64,000 bases of DNA from Rhizobium sp. NZLR1 (GTDB lineage: Bacteria > Pseudomonadota > Alphaproteobacteria > Rhizobiales > Rhizobiaceae), in assembly GCF_017357385.1 (NCBI RefSeq), contig NZ_CP071634.1, positions 186,001-250,000 on the forward strand, in the 5' to 3' direction. The position numbers and the translations under genes were made by a program. Of the stretch, positions 55,588-64,000 are shown piece after piece. Under the pieces are notes generated by a model. That model saw only the letters and a list, made by a program, of their open reading frames with translations. It searched no databases and was not told where the DNA came from. The stretch's first letter is position 1. Each line of letters starts with the position of its first letter.

Positions 55588-58500
55588 CTATGTCTTGCCG
55601 TAGCCACCGCCGGTCGGTGTCGTGACGATCACGGCGTCGCCGGCGGCGAGCATTGCCTGGTCAGCGCCCTCCAGCCTTTCGACATTGCCGTCCGCGCGAC
55701 GGATCTCGGTTTTTCCCAATTGCCCGTCTTCCCCGCCGAAGAGGCCGAACGGCCGGATCATGCGATGCGAGGAGAGAATGCTGCAATCCATCATCTCAAG
55801 GAAGCGGATGCTGCGCTCAGTTCCGCCGCCGGAGCTATACTTTCCCTTGCCGCCGGAGCCGCGGCGGATGTGGAAATCTTCGAGCACGACGGGAAAACGG
55901 AATTCCAGCACCTCAGGATCGGTCAGCCGTGAGTTGGTCATATGGGTGTGCACACCATCGGCGCCGCTGAAGCCGGTGCCGTCGTTGAGCAGACCGGCTG
56001 GTCCGCCGGCGCAGATCGTCTCGTAATATTGATAAACGGCGTTGCCGAAGGTCAGGTTGTTCATCGAGCCCTGCGCTGCCGCCAGCGTTCCGAGCGCCCC
56101 GAACAGCGCATTGGTCACATGCTGGCTGGTCTCGACATTGCCGGCGACGACGGCGGCCGGATAGGCCGGACGCAGCATCGAGCCATCGGGCACGATGATC
56201 CGGATCGGCCGCAGGCAGCCGGCATTCATCGGGATCGGCTGCTCGACCATGACCCGGAAGACATAAAGCACGGCGGCGCGCGTCACTGGTTCCGGCGCAT
56301 TGAAATTGGTCGGCTGCTGCTCGCTCGTGCCGGTGAAATCGACCGTCGCCTCACGCGCTTTTCTGTCGACGGTGATCTTCACCTTGATGACGGCGCCCTG
56401 GTCGGTGGGATAGGTGAATTCGCTGTCGCTCAGACGGGCGATCACCCGGCGGACGCTCTCTTCGGCATTGTCCTGCACATGGCCCATATACGCCTCGACG
56501 ACGTCGAGCCCGAAATGGGAGACCATCTTGCGCAATTCCTGCACGCCCTTTTCGTTGGCGGCGATCTGCGCCTTGACGTCGGCGACGTTCTGGGCCGGAT
56601 TGCGGGCAGGGTAGGGATGGTCCTGCAGCATCGCTGCGAAGTCGCCCTCACGGAAACGGCCTTCGTCGACCAGCAGGAAATTGTCGATCAGCACGCCTTC
56701 CTCGTCGACCTTCGTCGCCCTCGGCGTCATCGAGCCCGGCGCCTTGCCGCCGATATCGGCATGATGACCGCGCGAGGCGACGTAGAAGAGGATGACTTCG
56801 CCCGGATCGTCGAAAACAGGCGTGACGACGGTGATGTCGGGCAGATGCGTGCCGCCATTGTAGGGAGCGTTGAGCGCGAAGACGTCGCCCGGGCGGATGC
56901 GGCCTTCATTGAGGCGGATGATCGTTTCGACCGACCGGTCCATCGAGCCGAGATGCACCGGCATATGCGGCGCATTGGCGACGAGCGCGCCGGTGCGGTC
57001 GAAGACGGCGCAGGAGAAATCGAGCCGCTCCTTGATGTTGACCGAATGAGCAGTGTTCTGCAGCGTCACCCCCATCTGCTCGGCGATCGCCATGAACAGA
57101 TTGTTGAAGACTTCGAGCATGACCGGATCGGCGCTGGTGCCGATCGCCGCATTGCGCGACAGCGGGATCTCGCGGGTGAGCACGATATGGTCGTGGCCGG
57201 TAAGCCGTGCCTGCCAGCCGGCTTCGACAACGATCGTCTGATGCGGTTCGATGATGAGGGCGGGGCCCTTGAGGACGGCGCCCGGCTTCAGCCCGTCGCG
57301 CCTGAAAATGCCGGCTTCGCGCCATGTTCCGCCGGAATAGAAGCGGGTTGTGCGCAGGGCTTCCGGCTCGAAGGCTTCCGCCTGTATGTCCGCCTCCTCG
57401 ATGTCGGCGCCGCCGCCAATGCCCTCGACCTCGATGGAATCGACGACAACAGGCCGGTCTTCGAAGATGAAGCCGAACTGCTTCTTATGGGCGGCGGCAA
57501 AGGCCTGCGCCATTTCCTCCTGCGGCCCGAAGGCGACGGGCAGGGCGGTGTCGGTGCCTTTGTATTGCAGGTGCAGCCGGGTGACGATCTCCATGTCGGC
57601 AGCCTCGACACCCTGCAGCGTCAACTCCTCGCGCACCTCCTCGGCCAACCCGGCCCGGACGTCGGCGATCGTCATCAACGCTGCGGCGAGTTCCGTCAGC
57701 ACCGCGCGCTGGCGCGTGGCGCGGATATCGGCAAGACCCATGCCATAGGCCGAGAGAATGCCGGAGAAGGGGTGGATCAGCACGGTCTTCATGCCGAGGC
57801 TGTCGGCGACGAGGCAGGCATGCTGGCCGCCGGCACCGCCGAAGCAGGTGAGCGCATAGTCCGAAACGTCATAACCGCGCTGGACGGAGATCTTCTTGAT
57901 GGCGTTGGCCATGTTCTCGACGGCGATGGCGAGAAAACCGTCGGCGACATCTTCCGCCGTCCGCCCGCCGCCGATCGTCTGCGCCATTTCGGCGAAGGCG
58001 GCGCGCACTGTCTCGGCATCGAGCGGCAGGTCCTGCAACGGGCCGAAGATTTCAGGGAAGAATTCCGGCAGCAGCTTGCCGGCCATGATGTTGGCATCGG
58101 TAACGGTGAGCGGGCCGCCGCGCCGATAGGATATCGGGCCGGGTGTCGCACCGGCCGATTCAGGGCCGACGCGGAAGCGCGAACCGTCATAGCTCAAGAT
58201 CGAACCGCCGCCGGCAGCGACGGTATGGATCTTCATCATCGGCGCGCGCATCCGCACGCCGGCGACTTCGGTCTCGAAGGCGCGTTCCAGTTCACCGTCG
58301 TAATGCGAGACGTCGGTTGAGGTGCCGCCCATGTCGAAGCCGATCATCTTGATGAAACCGGCGATGCGCGAGACCTCGACCGCGCCCACCACCCCGCCGG
58401 CGGGGCCCGAGAGGATCGCGTCCTTTCCCTGGAAGAGATGCGCATCGGTCAGCCCGCCGGAGGACTGCATGAACATCAGCTTCGGACCTTCTCCCTCGAC

Positions 58501-59196
58501 GGTGCCGAGTTCGGCGGCGACCTGATCGACATAGCGCCGAAGAACCGGTGACAGATAGGCGTCGACGACGGCAGTGTCGCCGCGGCCGACGAGCTTGATT
58601 AGCGGTGAAACCACGTGCGACGGCGAGATCTGCGTGAAGCCGATCGCGTGCGCGATGGCGGCGGCCTGCTGCTCATGCTGGGGGTAGCGGTAGGCATGCA
58701 TGAAGACGATGGCAACGGCGCGCAGGCCGTTGGTATAGGCGGCTTCCAGTGCTTGCCGCAAGACATGTTCATCGAGGACGCGTTCCACCGTGCCGTCCGC
58801 CAGCACGCGCTCCTCGGCCTCGATAACGTCGGCATAGAGCAGTTCTGGTTTGACGATCTTCTTGGCGAAGATATCGGCGCGGGCCTGGTAGCCGATCTCC
58901 AGCGCATCGCGAAAGCCCTTCGTCGTCACCAGCAGGGTCGGATCGCCCTTGCGTTCCAAAAGCGCATTGGTGGCGACCGTCGTTCCCATTTTCACCGCAC
59001 CGATAAGCTCGGAAGGGATTGGCTGGCCGGCTGTCACACCAAGCAGCTCACGGATCCCGTGCACCGCCGGGTCGCGATAGGCTTCCGGATTTTCCGAGAG
59101 CAGCTTGTGGGCGGTGAGCGAACCGTCGGGACGGCGCGCGACGATATCGGTGAAAGTGCCGCCGCGATCGACCCAGAAATCCCACTGTCTGCCCAT
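55588..59196 (-). CDS. 5-oxoprolinase, fused hydantoinase A/B type
   Basis: Start at ATG 59196 with GGGAGG at 7-base spacing gives 1202 residues. The HyuA-like half (about 1-690) begins [21 protein letters not shown] and has [16 protein letters not shown] and [15 protein letters not shown]; the HyuB-like half (about 700-1202) has [24 protein letters not shown] and [20 protein letters not shown]. The fused form hydrolyses 5-oxoproline to glutamate using ATP. It is divergent from a MarR-like gene with a palindromic operator between. Confidence 0.92.
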   Translation of the reverse strand: MGRQWDFWVDRGGTFTDIVARRPDGSLTAHKLLSENPEAYRDPAVHGIRELLGVTAGQPIPSELIGAVKMGTTVATNALLERKGDPTLLVTTKGFRDALEIGYQARADIFAKKIVKPELLYADVIEAEERVLADGTVERVLDEHVLRQALEAAYTNGLRAVAIVFMHAYRYPQHEQQAAAIAHAIGFTQISPSHVVSPLIKLVGRGDTAVVDAYLSPVLRRYVDQVAAELGTVEGEGPKLMFMQSSGGLTDAHLFQGKDAILSGPAGGVVGAVEVSRIAGFIKMIGFDMGGTSTDVSHYDGELERAFETEVAGVRMRAPMMKIHTVAAGGGSILSYDGSRFRVGPESAGATPGPISYRRGGPLTVTDANIMAGKLLPEFFPEIFGPLQDLPLDAETVRAAFAEMAQTIGGGRTAEDVADGFLAIAVENMANAIKKISVQRGYDVSDYALTCFGGAGGQHACLVADSLGMKTVLIHPFSGILSAYGMGLADIRATRQRAVLTELAAALMTIADVRAGLAEEVREELTLQGVEAADMEIVTRLHLQYKGTDTALPVAFGPQEEMAQAFAAAHKKQFGFIFEDRPVVVDSIEVEGIGGGADIEEADIQAEAFEPEALRTTRFYSGGTWREAGIFRRDGLKPGAVLKGPALIIEPHQTIVVEAGWQARLTGHDHIVLTREIPLSRNAAIGTSADPVMLEVFNNLFMAIAEQMGVTLQNTAHSVNIKERLDFSCAVFDRTGALVANAPHMPVHLGSMDRSVETIIRLNEGRIRPGDVFALNAPYNGGTHLPDITVVTPVFDDPGEVILFYVASRGHHADIGGKAPGSMTPRATKVDEEGVLIDNFLLVDEGRFREGDFAAMLQDHPYPARNPAQNVADVKAQIAANEKGVQELRKMVSHFGLDVVEAYMGHVQDNAEESVRRVIARLSDSEFTYPTDQGAVIKVKITVDRKAREATVDFTGTSEQQPTNFNAPEPVTRAAVLYVFRVMVEQPIPMNAGCLRPIRIIVPDGSMLRPAYPAAVVAGNVETSQHVTNALFGALGTLAAAQGSMNNLTFGNAVYQYYETICAGGPAGLLNDGTGFSGADGVHTHMTNSRLTDPEVLEFRFPVVLEDFHIRRGSGGKGKYSSGGGTERSIRFLEMMDCSILSSHRMIRPFGLFGGEDGQLGKTEIRRADGNVERLEGADQAMLAAGDAVIVTTPTGGGYGKT

Positions 59197-59226
59197 CATC
59201 CGGCCTCCCATTGAACTGAAAATTTA

Positions 59227-59252
59227 TTGACGATTTATCGATAAAATGTCAA
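59227..59252. promoter_or_regulatory. 26-bp palindromic operator between 5-oxoprolinase and MarR-like genes
   Basis: The site is a dyad with 22 of 26 positions symmetrical, centred on TTTATCGATAAA, with outer TTGAC and GTCAA. The right end is TTGACA on the minus strand (59252-59247), a possible -35 box for the 5-oxoprolinase. A MarR-type dimer bound here would control both genes. Confidence 0.7.
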
Positions 59253-59283
59253 CGTTATCTTCTCGAAATCATGGAGGGGCGAC

Positions 59284-59811
59284 ATGGCAGATCAGCGCGG
59301 GCGACAGGAAATCGGGCCGATCGTCTCCTCCGCACATCTGGCAGATGGAGCGCTGCCGGCTCTTTCGGAGCTGGAATTCGGCCTGATCCTCGCCGGCAAT
59401 GCCTTCGATCGCTGGATGGTCCGCTGCATGACGGCGGCGGGCGAGCCCGGCTGTGCTGCAATCGACGTGCTGGTGCTGCATTCGGTGGCCCACAGGCAGC
59501 GGCCGAAGCGGCTCGGCGATCTCTGCAGTGTGCTCGGCGTCGAGGATACACATCTGGTGATCTACGCGATCAAGAAGCTGGAAAGGCGCGGCCTCGTGAC
59601 AAGCGCTCGGGCAGGCAAGGAGAAACTGATCGCCGCCACCGAAAAGGGCGTTGAAACCTGCCTGAAATACCGGGCGGTGCGAGAGGCGCTGCTGGTGGAG
59701 TCTATGAAGGGGGTCGGGCTCGATGCCGCGGCGACATCGGCCGTGGCGGCGACGCTCCGGGCGCTTTCCGGGCATTACGATCAAGCAGCAAGGGCCGCCG
59801 CCTCTTTATGA
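59284..59811 (+). CDS. MarR-like winged-helix transcriptional regulator
   Basis: A 175-residue DNA-binding protein. The winged helix (about residues 58-130) reads AIDVLVLHSVAHRQRPKRLGDLCSVLGVEDTHLVIYAIKKLERRGLV. N-terminal helix LSELEFGLILAGNAFDRWMVRCM is a dimer element. It is divergent from the 5-oxoprolinase gene, with a 26-bp dyad in between, so autoregulation and control of oxoproline use are likely. Confidence 0.85.
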   Translation: MADQRGRQEIGPIVSSAHLADGALPALSELEFGLILAGNAFDRWMVRCMTAAGEPGCAAIDVLVLHSVAHRQRPKRLGDLCSVLGVEDTHLVIYAIKKLERRGLVTSARAGKEKLIAATEKGVETCLKYRAVREALLVESMKGVGLDAAATSAVAATLRALSGHYDQAARAAASL

Positions 59812-59866
59812 CGGCAGCCCTTGACGGGGGCAGGGAAAGATCCCCCGAAATTTTCAAGCGGATTGT

Positions 59867-60082
59867 TCAGCCGAAGCAGGGCATCGCCGGAAGATTGGCG
59901 CGGCTTGCGAGCGCTCCGATCATGTTGCCCACTGAGGTCGAGCGCGGTTCGCGTTTACCGGCGGCCGTCTCCAGGAGTTGCTTGAAATCTTCAAGCTTCA
60001 CGCCGTCGGCGCGCAACACCATGGCGATCAGGGGGTCGCGAAGGGCTTCGGATATCGTCAGGTCGTCTCTGGTCTTTCTCAT
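59867..60082 (-). CDS. small hypothetical protein, 71 residues
   Basis: Start at ATG 60082 has a strong AAAGGAGG ribosome site. It reads MRKTRDDLTISEALRDPLIA, then MVLRADGVKLEDFKQLLETAA. It is hydrophilic and helical in character, with no recognised domain. A frame extending to 60187 is rejected. Divergent from the TetR gene across a dyad-rich gap. Confidence 0.75.
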   Translation of the reverse strand: MRKTRDDLTISEALRDPLIAMVLRADGVKLEDFKQLLETAAGKREPRSTSVGNMIGALASRANLPAMPCFG

Positions 60083-60164
60083 GGTTGTCCTCCTTTCGTG
60101 GGCGGTCGCCCGTGTTCCACTTTCCGCTGCCGTGTTCTCGACATTGACTTTCGCGTTTCGTGGT

Positions 60165-60205
60165 GTTACCGGTAAGTAACAATGCATTTGTTACCGATCG
60201 GTCAC
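60165..60205. promoter_or_regulatory. cluster of TetR-type dyads
   Basis: TTACCGGTAA (60166-60175) is a perfect palindrome; TTACCGATCGGTCA (60191-60204) is a near-perfect one. Between and over them GTAACAA and TTGTTAC form a further dyad centred near 60185. They lie directly before the TetR start at 60210 and upstream of the divergent 71-residue gene. Confidence 0.65.
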
Positions 60206-60209
60206 ATTG

Positions 60210-60833
60210 ATGTCAAGGACTACGTCCGCAAAAAAATCAGAAACTTCGAATGAAACCTCCGCAGCCGTTCCAGAAGATCGCATCCCGCCGCGGGAGCGTA
60301 TCGTCTCGACCGCGTCGGAGCTTTTCCGCGAGCGCGGCATCCGCGGCATCGGCGTCGATGCCATCGCCGACGCGGCTCTGACCAACAAGATGACGCTCTA
60401 CCGGCATTTTGGCTCGAAGGACGAACTCGTCTGCGAGACGCTGCGCCGCGCCTCGGAAAAGGCGGGTGCGATCTGGCGCGAGCTGGAGACGGCCTGTCCC
60501 GGCAATCCGCGCGCTCAGCTGTATGCTTGGGTGGAAACGCGGGCGCAATGTCTGAACGGCGAGCCCGCCGGTTGCGATCTCGCCAATGCCGCCATCGAGC
60601 TGAAGGGCGAGGGCCATCCCGCCCACGAGATGATCGAACGGCACAAAGCCGAACAGCGCGATCGCCTGGCCGCCCTCTGTTCGGCGGCCGATGCGCGCGA
60701 GCCTGAGCTTCTTGCCGATACGTTGACGTTGCTGCTCGAGGGGGCGCGTGTCAGCCGCCAGGCCATGGGTGCTGCCGGCTGCTGCGGTCATTTCGCCAAG
60801 GCCTGCAACGCGGCGATCGCTTCTTTCGCCTGA
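60210..60833 (+). CDS. TetR-family transcriptional regulator
   Basis: From ATG 60210 there are 207 residues (TTG at 60207 is an alternative). The N-terminal helix-turn-helix reads RIVSTASELFRERGIRGIGVDAIADAALTNKMTLYRHFGSKDELV (about residues 29-73). No Shine-Dalgarno is evident, and the operators crowd the start. The ligand domain has CDLANAAIELKGEGHPAHEMI, found in TetR proteins of redox or xenobiotic response. Confidence 0.88.
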   Translation: MSRTTSAKKSETSNETSAAVPEDRIPPRERIVSTASELFRERGIRGIGVDAIADAALTNKMTLYRHFGSKDELVCETLRRASEKAGAIWRELETACPGNPRAQLYAWVETRAQCLNGEPAGCDLANAAIELKGEGHPAHEMIERHKAEQRDRLAALCSAADAREPELLADTLTLLLEGARVSRQAMGAAGCCGHFAKACNAAIASFA

Positions 60834-60903
60834 ACAATCCTTCGGGAACCTTACCGCTCTCACACCGTTCATCCATAACCGGAGGACAAGTGGAGACCGG
60901 GAG

Positions 60904-61101
60904 ATGAACTACGTCTATCTCAAGCGCCTATATGCCAAACGCGCCGAGCTCGAGGCCAAGCTGGAGCTTCACGACGCCCGCTATTGTTTCGGCGAGGAAG
61001 AAGTCGATGACGGCACCGACAACGATCTGCGTCAGCGGCTGAGCGAAATCTCCGACGAGATAGCTGCGCTGGAAGCAGGCCGGGCCGCTAGAACAGGATG
61101 A
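60904..61101 (+). CDS. small hypothetical protein, 65 residues
   Basis: From ATG 60904 (MNYVYLKRLYAKRAELEAKL) there are 65 residues, mostly helical and charged, possibly a short coiled coil. A GGAGA-type site precedes the start. The last three residues (RTG) and the TGA stop are encoded by the palindromic repeat at 61089. Confidence 0.65.
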   Translation: MNYVYLKRLYAKRAELEAKLELHDARYCFGEEEVDDGTDNDLRQRLSEISDEIAALEAGRAARTG

Positions 61102-61140
61102 TTTCAGGCCCGGTCGGCCTAAAATCTGAATCCTGTTCTA
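61089..61140. repeat. rhizobial palindromic repeat
   Basis: TAGAACAGGAT (61089-61099) and ATCCTGTTCTA (61130-61140) are perfect inverted arms, with inner GATTTCAGGCC / GGCCTAAAATC nearly complementary. It contains the stop codon of the 65-residue ORF. Confidence 0.8.
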
Positions 61141-61150
61141 AATTAGAGAG

Positions 61151-61225
61151 CTAGAGCATGATGCCGAAACTGTGGGCGGTCTCGGACGACATTGGGCCGA
61201 CCGGGCCTAAAATCTACCTGTTCTA
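61151..61225. repeat. mosaic of repeat fragments
   Basis: The left part (CTAGAGCATGATGCCGAAA from 61151) is the beginning of a second rhizobial repeat type. It is truncated near 61192 and joined to a further copy of the right arm of the first repeat (GGCCTAAAATCTACCTGTTC ending TA at 61225). The end supplies the stop codon of the DUF1810 gene. Confidence 0.65.
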
Positions 61226-61654
61226 AGTCCGGAGGATTTCCATCGTCCGTTCGTCGAATTTCCCTTGATAGAAATGCTCGATCATTCGGTGAAAGGGCGA
61301 GCCATGGTCGCTGATCGCGGAAAACAAGGTCATCGAGGATCGCAGCTTCAGGTCGTCGGGTGAACCGAGGATCTCATGCGCCGATCGGCCGTCGACCGAC
61401 AAAATCGCCTCGACGCAGCGCAGCAGCCGGCTTGAGAGAATGGGGTCGGCAAGATAGGCGGCGGCTTCCTCAGCCGAGCGGATCGCATATTTTTCGGCCA
61501 TTGCCGACGTGCCGAGACCGGCGATCTGCGGGAAGATGAACCACATCCAATGGGACGTTTTGCGCCCGGCTTTCAGCTCGGAGAGCGCTTGTTCGTAAAT
61601 GCCGTTCTGGGCATCGATGAAGCGGTCGAGATTGTAATCGATATCACCGGCCAT
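61223..61654 (-). CDS. DUF1810 family protein
   Basis: Start at ATG 61654 with an AAAGGA ribosome site gives 143 residues. The family core is clear: DRFIDAQNGIYEQALSELKAGRKTSHWMWFIFPQIAGLG and SRRL-like LLRCVEAIL, then FHRMIEHFYQGKFDERTMEIL. DUF1810 proteins resemble YcdF and lack a settled function. The TAG stop lies in a repeat. Confidence 0.88.
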   Translation of the reverse strand: MAGDIDYNLDRFIDAQNGIYEQALSELKAGRKTSHWMWFIFPQIAGLGTSAMAEKYAIRSAEEAAAYLADPILSSRLLRCVEAILSVDGRSAHEILGSPDDLKLRSSMTLFSAISDHGSPFHRMIEHFYQGKFDERTMEILRT

Positions 61655-61747
61655 GGTCCTTTTCCCTTTTTCTGCTGTCGATGCAGCCTGGGCCAAGGTC
61701 TCCATGCCCGGCGAAACGCGTTTTTGCCCGGCGAAATAGGCCTGCTG

Positions 61748-62062
61748 TCAGCAGACCCTCTCAGCATAGGGGCTGCTCTCACGGCAATGGCCGTAAGGCT
61801 GATGATGCGGCGTGTTGTCGTCCGCGGGGGCGGCAATGGCCGATGTCGTCATTGGGTCCGTATTGCCGGAAGAGTATGCGGCAAAACCCGCAAAGCTCAA
61901 CAGAACCAATGCGCCGACGACGACCAGGCGCTCGAAGGCCGACAGCTTCTGAGCGCTGACATGGTCAACATAGTCGCGCTCGCCTGCGCCGGCGGTTTCG
62001 TCCTCTTTCACATGATGGGTCACCATATCCTGGCGACGGCTCAAAGCTTCACAATCTGTCAT
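61748..62062 (-). CDS. hypothetical single-pass membrane protein
   Basis: From ATG 62062, placed 9 bases after AGGAG, there are 104 residues (MTDCEALSRRQDMVTHHVKE). A hydrophilic N-terminal half is followed by one membrane helix (LVVVGALVLLSFAGFAAY, about 46-63) and a Pro/His-rich tail ending with two Cys-containing segments. No family recognised. Confidence 0.6.
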   Translation of the reverse strand: MTDCEALSRRQDMVTHHVKEDETAGAGERDYVDHVSAQKLSAFERLVVVGALVLLSFAGFAAYSSGNTDPMTTSAIAAPADDNTPHHQPYGHCRESSPYAERVC

Positions 62063-62288
62063 TTCTAAATACTCCTGCAACACATGCGGCGCCGGTCTCT
62101 CGAGAGTAAACTATGGACCTGCTCTGCATGCGTGCATCATGTGTGTCTTCGATCGCGGCAATTGAAGGGGCATTCTGCAAACTCAGTGTTCAGAAAATCG
62201 CACTAATAAAATGCAAAATAACGTGAAGCTCTGGTTCGCCGGAATGATCCGGGGTAATCCAGGGGGTCATCTTTCTGTGGATCGTCCC

Positions 62289-63659
62289 ATGAGTAAATCT
62301 TTCGGCGCGATGTCGGTCGCGCAGCTTTCCGTCCTCATCCAAAGTGGTGCTGCCGATCCGGTCGATGTGGCCGAGGCTGTCTTCGAATCCATCGCCGATT
62401 ACGCCGACAAAGCCGTTTTCACCACGCTGCTGGAAAGCCGGGGGATGGATGAGGCGCGCGCCGCCTCCAGGCGTTTGCGGGAAGGGCGCTCGCTCGGATT
62501 GCTGGATGGCATTCCGATCGCCTGGAAGGATCTTTTCGACATCGAAGGCCTGCCGACAACCGCGGGTTCCGTCGTGCTGGGCGGGGAGGCGCCGGCCGAG
62601 CGCGATGCGGCCGTCGTCGCTTTCCTCAGGCAGGCGGGCATGGTCGCTATCGGCCGCACCAATATGAGCGAATTCGCCTTTTCGGGCCTCGGCATCAATC
62701 CGCATTACGGCACGCCGGTCAATCCACGCGGCACCGACCTCCGGCGCATTCCGGGCGGCTCGTCTTCCGGCGCCGGTGTTGCGGTCGCCGCCGGGCTGGT
62801 GCCGGTCGCCATGGGCACGGATACCGGCGGCTCAGTGCGTATTCCCGCCGCCCTGAACGGCATCGTCGGCTACAAGGCAACCCGGGGCCGTCACGCGATG
62901 GAGGGCGTCTATCCGCTGGCAAAGAGCCTGGATTCGTTGGGACCGCTCTGCCGCACCGTCAGGGACGCAGTCTGGATCGATGCGGCGATGCGCGGGCTGA
63001 CGGCACCTGACGCCGCTGAGCGCCCGCTGCAAGGACTGGAATTGCTCGTGCCCGAGAATGTCGTTTTCGACGGGGCCGAACCGGGCGTGATTGCCGCGTT
63101 CGAGGCAGCTTTGGAACGTCTTCAAAAGGCCGGAGTCCATGTCGCCCGCGCCGTCATTCCCGCCTTCGACGAGATTTTCGATCTGATGACGAGATATGGT
63201 CCGCTGGTGACGGCGGAGGCTTTCGCGCTTCACCGTGAACGCTTGGCCGGGCCGGACGCGGACAGGATGGATCACCGTGTCGTCATGCGCACCCGCTTGG
63301 GAAGCAGGACGACACTGGCCGATTACCTGGCGATCCTCGAGGCGCGCAGCCGCCTGATCGCGGAAGTCGAGCGCCTTGTCGGCCACCGGCTGCTCGCTTT
63401 TCCGACCGTCGCCCATATCGCTCCGCCGATTGGTCCGTTGGAGCAGGACGACGAACTGTTCTTCGCGACGAACAACAAGACGTTGCGCAACACCGCGCTC
63501 GGCAATTTCCTCGACTGGTGCGGCGTTTCCATTCCTTGCGGTACCGGCGAGGCGGGCATGCCGGTCGGCCTGCTGCTCTCGGCCACCGCCCGTCGCGATG
63601 AGGTGCTGCTCGGCGTTACCCTTGCCGCCGAACCGGTCGTGCGTGGCGATTTCGCCTGA
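62289..63659 (+). CDS. amidase signature family enzyme
   Basis: From ATG 62289 there are 456 residues, a usual amidase length; a longer frame from 62211 has no family residues. The Ser-cisSer-Lys catalytic triad is visible: Lys in GIPIAWKD, GGSSSGAG (cis-Ser region) and GTDTGGSVRIPA (nucleophile Ser). It hydrolyses an amide; substrate unknown. Close relatives include AtzF and GatA-like amidases. It is followed by a sugar isomerase-like gene on the same strand. Confidence 0.9.
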   Translation: MSKSFGAMSVAQLSVLIQSGAADPVDVAEAVFESIADYADKAVFTTLLESRGMDEARAASRRLREGRSLGLLDGIPIAWKDLFDIEGLPTTAGSVVLGGEAPAERDAAVVAFLRQAGMVAIGRTNMSEFAFSGLGINPHYGTPVNPRGTDLRRIPGGSSSGAGVAVAAGLVPVAMGTDTGGSVRIPAALNGIVGYKATRGRHAMEGVYPLAKSLDSLGPLCRTVRDAVWIDAAMRGLTAPDAAERPLQGLELLVPENVVFDGAEPGVIAAFEAALERLQKAGVHVARAVIPAFDEIFDLMTRYGPLVTAEAFALHRERLAGPDADRMDHRVVMRTRLGSRTTLADYLAILEARSRLIAEVERLVGHRLLAFPTVAHIAPPIGPLEQDDELFFATNNKTLRNTALGNFLDWCGVSIPCGTGEAGMPVGLLLSATARRDEVLLGVTLAAEPVVRGDFA

Positions 63660-63725
63660 AATGGCCATTGAACTACCGGGTTTTTGTTGCGATTGATGGC
63701 CTCAGGAGATGCTGGAGGAAAGTAC

Positions 63726-64000
63726 GTGCAGGATATGCAAAACGGACGCTTCGCGGTTTCGACGTGGTCATTGCATCGGCTGCTCGGTGCCGTCCACGGC
63801 TATAGCCCCGATCCTGACAAAAGCGCGGCGCCCAGGGAACCCTATGGCCCTGGCGCGGCGGCCTTGATCGACATGCCTGCGGCGCTGGCGGCGCGCGGCA
63901 TCAACCGGCTTGAGGTATGTTCCTTCCATCTGCCGAGCCTCGACGCCGGCTATCTCGGCGAATTGCGCGATGCGCTGGCGTCGTCGAACGTGCTGTTTCA
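63726..64000 (+). CDS. sugar phosphate isomerase/epimerase-like protein, 3'-truncated by window edge
   Basis: A GTG at 63726 lies 7 bases after GGAGG and is the preferred start; ATG at 63735 is an alternative with poor spacing. The visible 91 residues (QDMQNGRFAVSTWSLHRLLG ... PAALAARGINRLEVCSFHLP) match the N-terminal beta-alpha units of the xylose isomerase-like TIM barrel. The remainder lies beyond the window. Confidence 0.75.
   Translation, partial: MQDMQNGRFAVSTWSLHRLLGAVHGYSPDPDKSAAPREPYGPGAAALIDMPAALAARGINRLEVCSFHLPSLDAGYLGELRDALASSNVLF

Noticed and set aside
55942..58320. 792-codon plus-strand frame inside the 5-oxoprolinase gene
   Set aside because: Antisense shadow of a well-conserved enzyme; residues are low-complexity Asp/Gly/Arg/His without motifs.
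1..64000. CRISPR arrays, tRNA, rRNA, integrase, transposase
   Set aside because: None seen on reading both strands. The repeats present are intergenic palindromes, not regularly spaced arrays, and no transposase or integrase motif was found.

Overview
The window is about 64 kb of GC-rich, densely coded DNA with the style of a fast-growing Rhizobium of the R. leguminosarum / R. etli group. The evidence is the rhaRSTPQUK-rhaDI rhamnose locus in the order known from R. leguminosarum, RIME-type and other palindromic rhizobial repeats, an alphaproteobacterial porin, and many ABC uptake systems. A large plasmid or chromid is plausible but cannot be shown from the sequence. No rRNA, tRNA, CRISPR array, prophage or complete insertion sequence was seen.

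Layout. (1) 1-7.6 kb: the 3' part of a cystathionine beta-lyase, a complete CUT1 sugar ABC importer (binding protein, two permeases, ATPase) carrying a RIME repeat, peptidase T, and a SleB-type cell-wall hydrolase lipoprotein. (2) 7.7-13 kb: sulfate importer sbp-cysTWA, then a porin with a strong stem-loop in its leader. (3) 13-22.3 kb: a PtsN-like EIIA, kdpE, kdpD, kdpC, kdpB, kdpA, kdpF, an unannotated 27-codon membrane peptide, and a CopC-fold protein, all on the minus strand. (4) 22.4-29 kb: xylitol-type dehydrogenase, DedA protein, flavin disulfide reductase, DUF4126 protein, glutaryl-CoA dehydrogenase, cupin and LysR regulator. (5) 29.2-36.3 kb: a branched-chain-amino-acid-type ABC importer followed by a GMC oxidoreductase and a 3-hydroxyisobutyrate dehydrogenase-like enzyme, a probable uptake-plus-oxidation operon. 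(6) 36.4-38.1 kb: an orphan iron-siderophore-type ATPase and an FAH/hydratase-family enzyme. (7) 38.2-49.2 kb: the rhamnose locus, where rhaR-S-T-P-Q-U-K and rhaD-rhaI diverge from a nearly symmetrical operator/promoter. (8) 49.2-50.7 kb: an AhpD-like protein and an ECF41-type sigma factor, divergent, with two mirror-image copies of the ECF41 promoter between them. (9) 50.8-59.8 kb: amidohydrolase, IclR regulator, SDR, a patch of gene remnants with a DUF1989 gene, a fused 5-oxoprolinase, and its divergent MarR-like regulator with a palindromic operator. (10) 59.8-64 kb: small hypothetical proteins, a TetR regulator with several dyads, DUF1810 protein, mosaic repeats, an amidase and the start of a sugar isomerase/epimerase.

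Most of the window is nutrient capture (sugar, sulfate, K+, amino-acid-like solute, rhamnose) with dedicated catabolic enzymes and local regulators. The best leads for new biology are regulatory or very small: the mirrored ECF41 promoters, the symmetrical rha operator, the peptide ahead of kdpF, the 18-bp perfect stem between kdpC and kdpD, and palindromic repeats that supply the stop codons of neighbouring genes.
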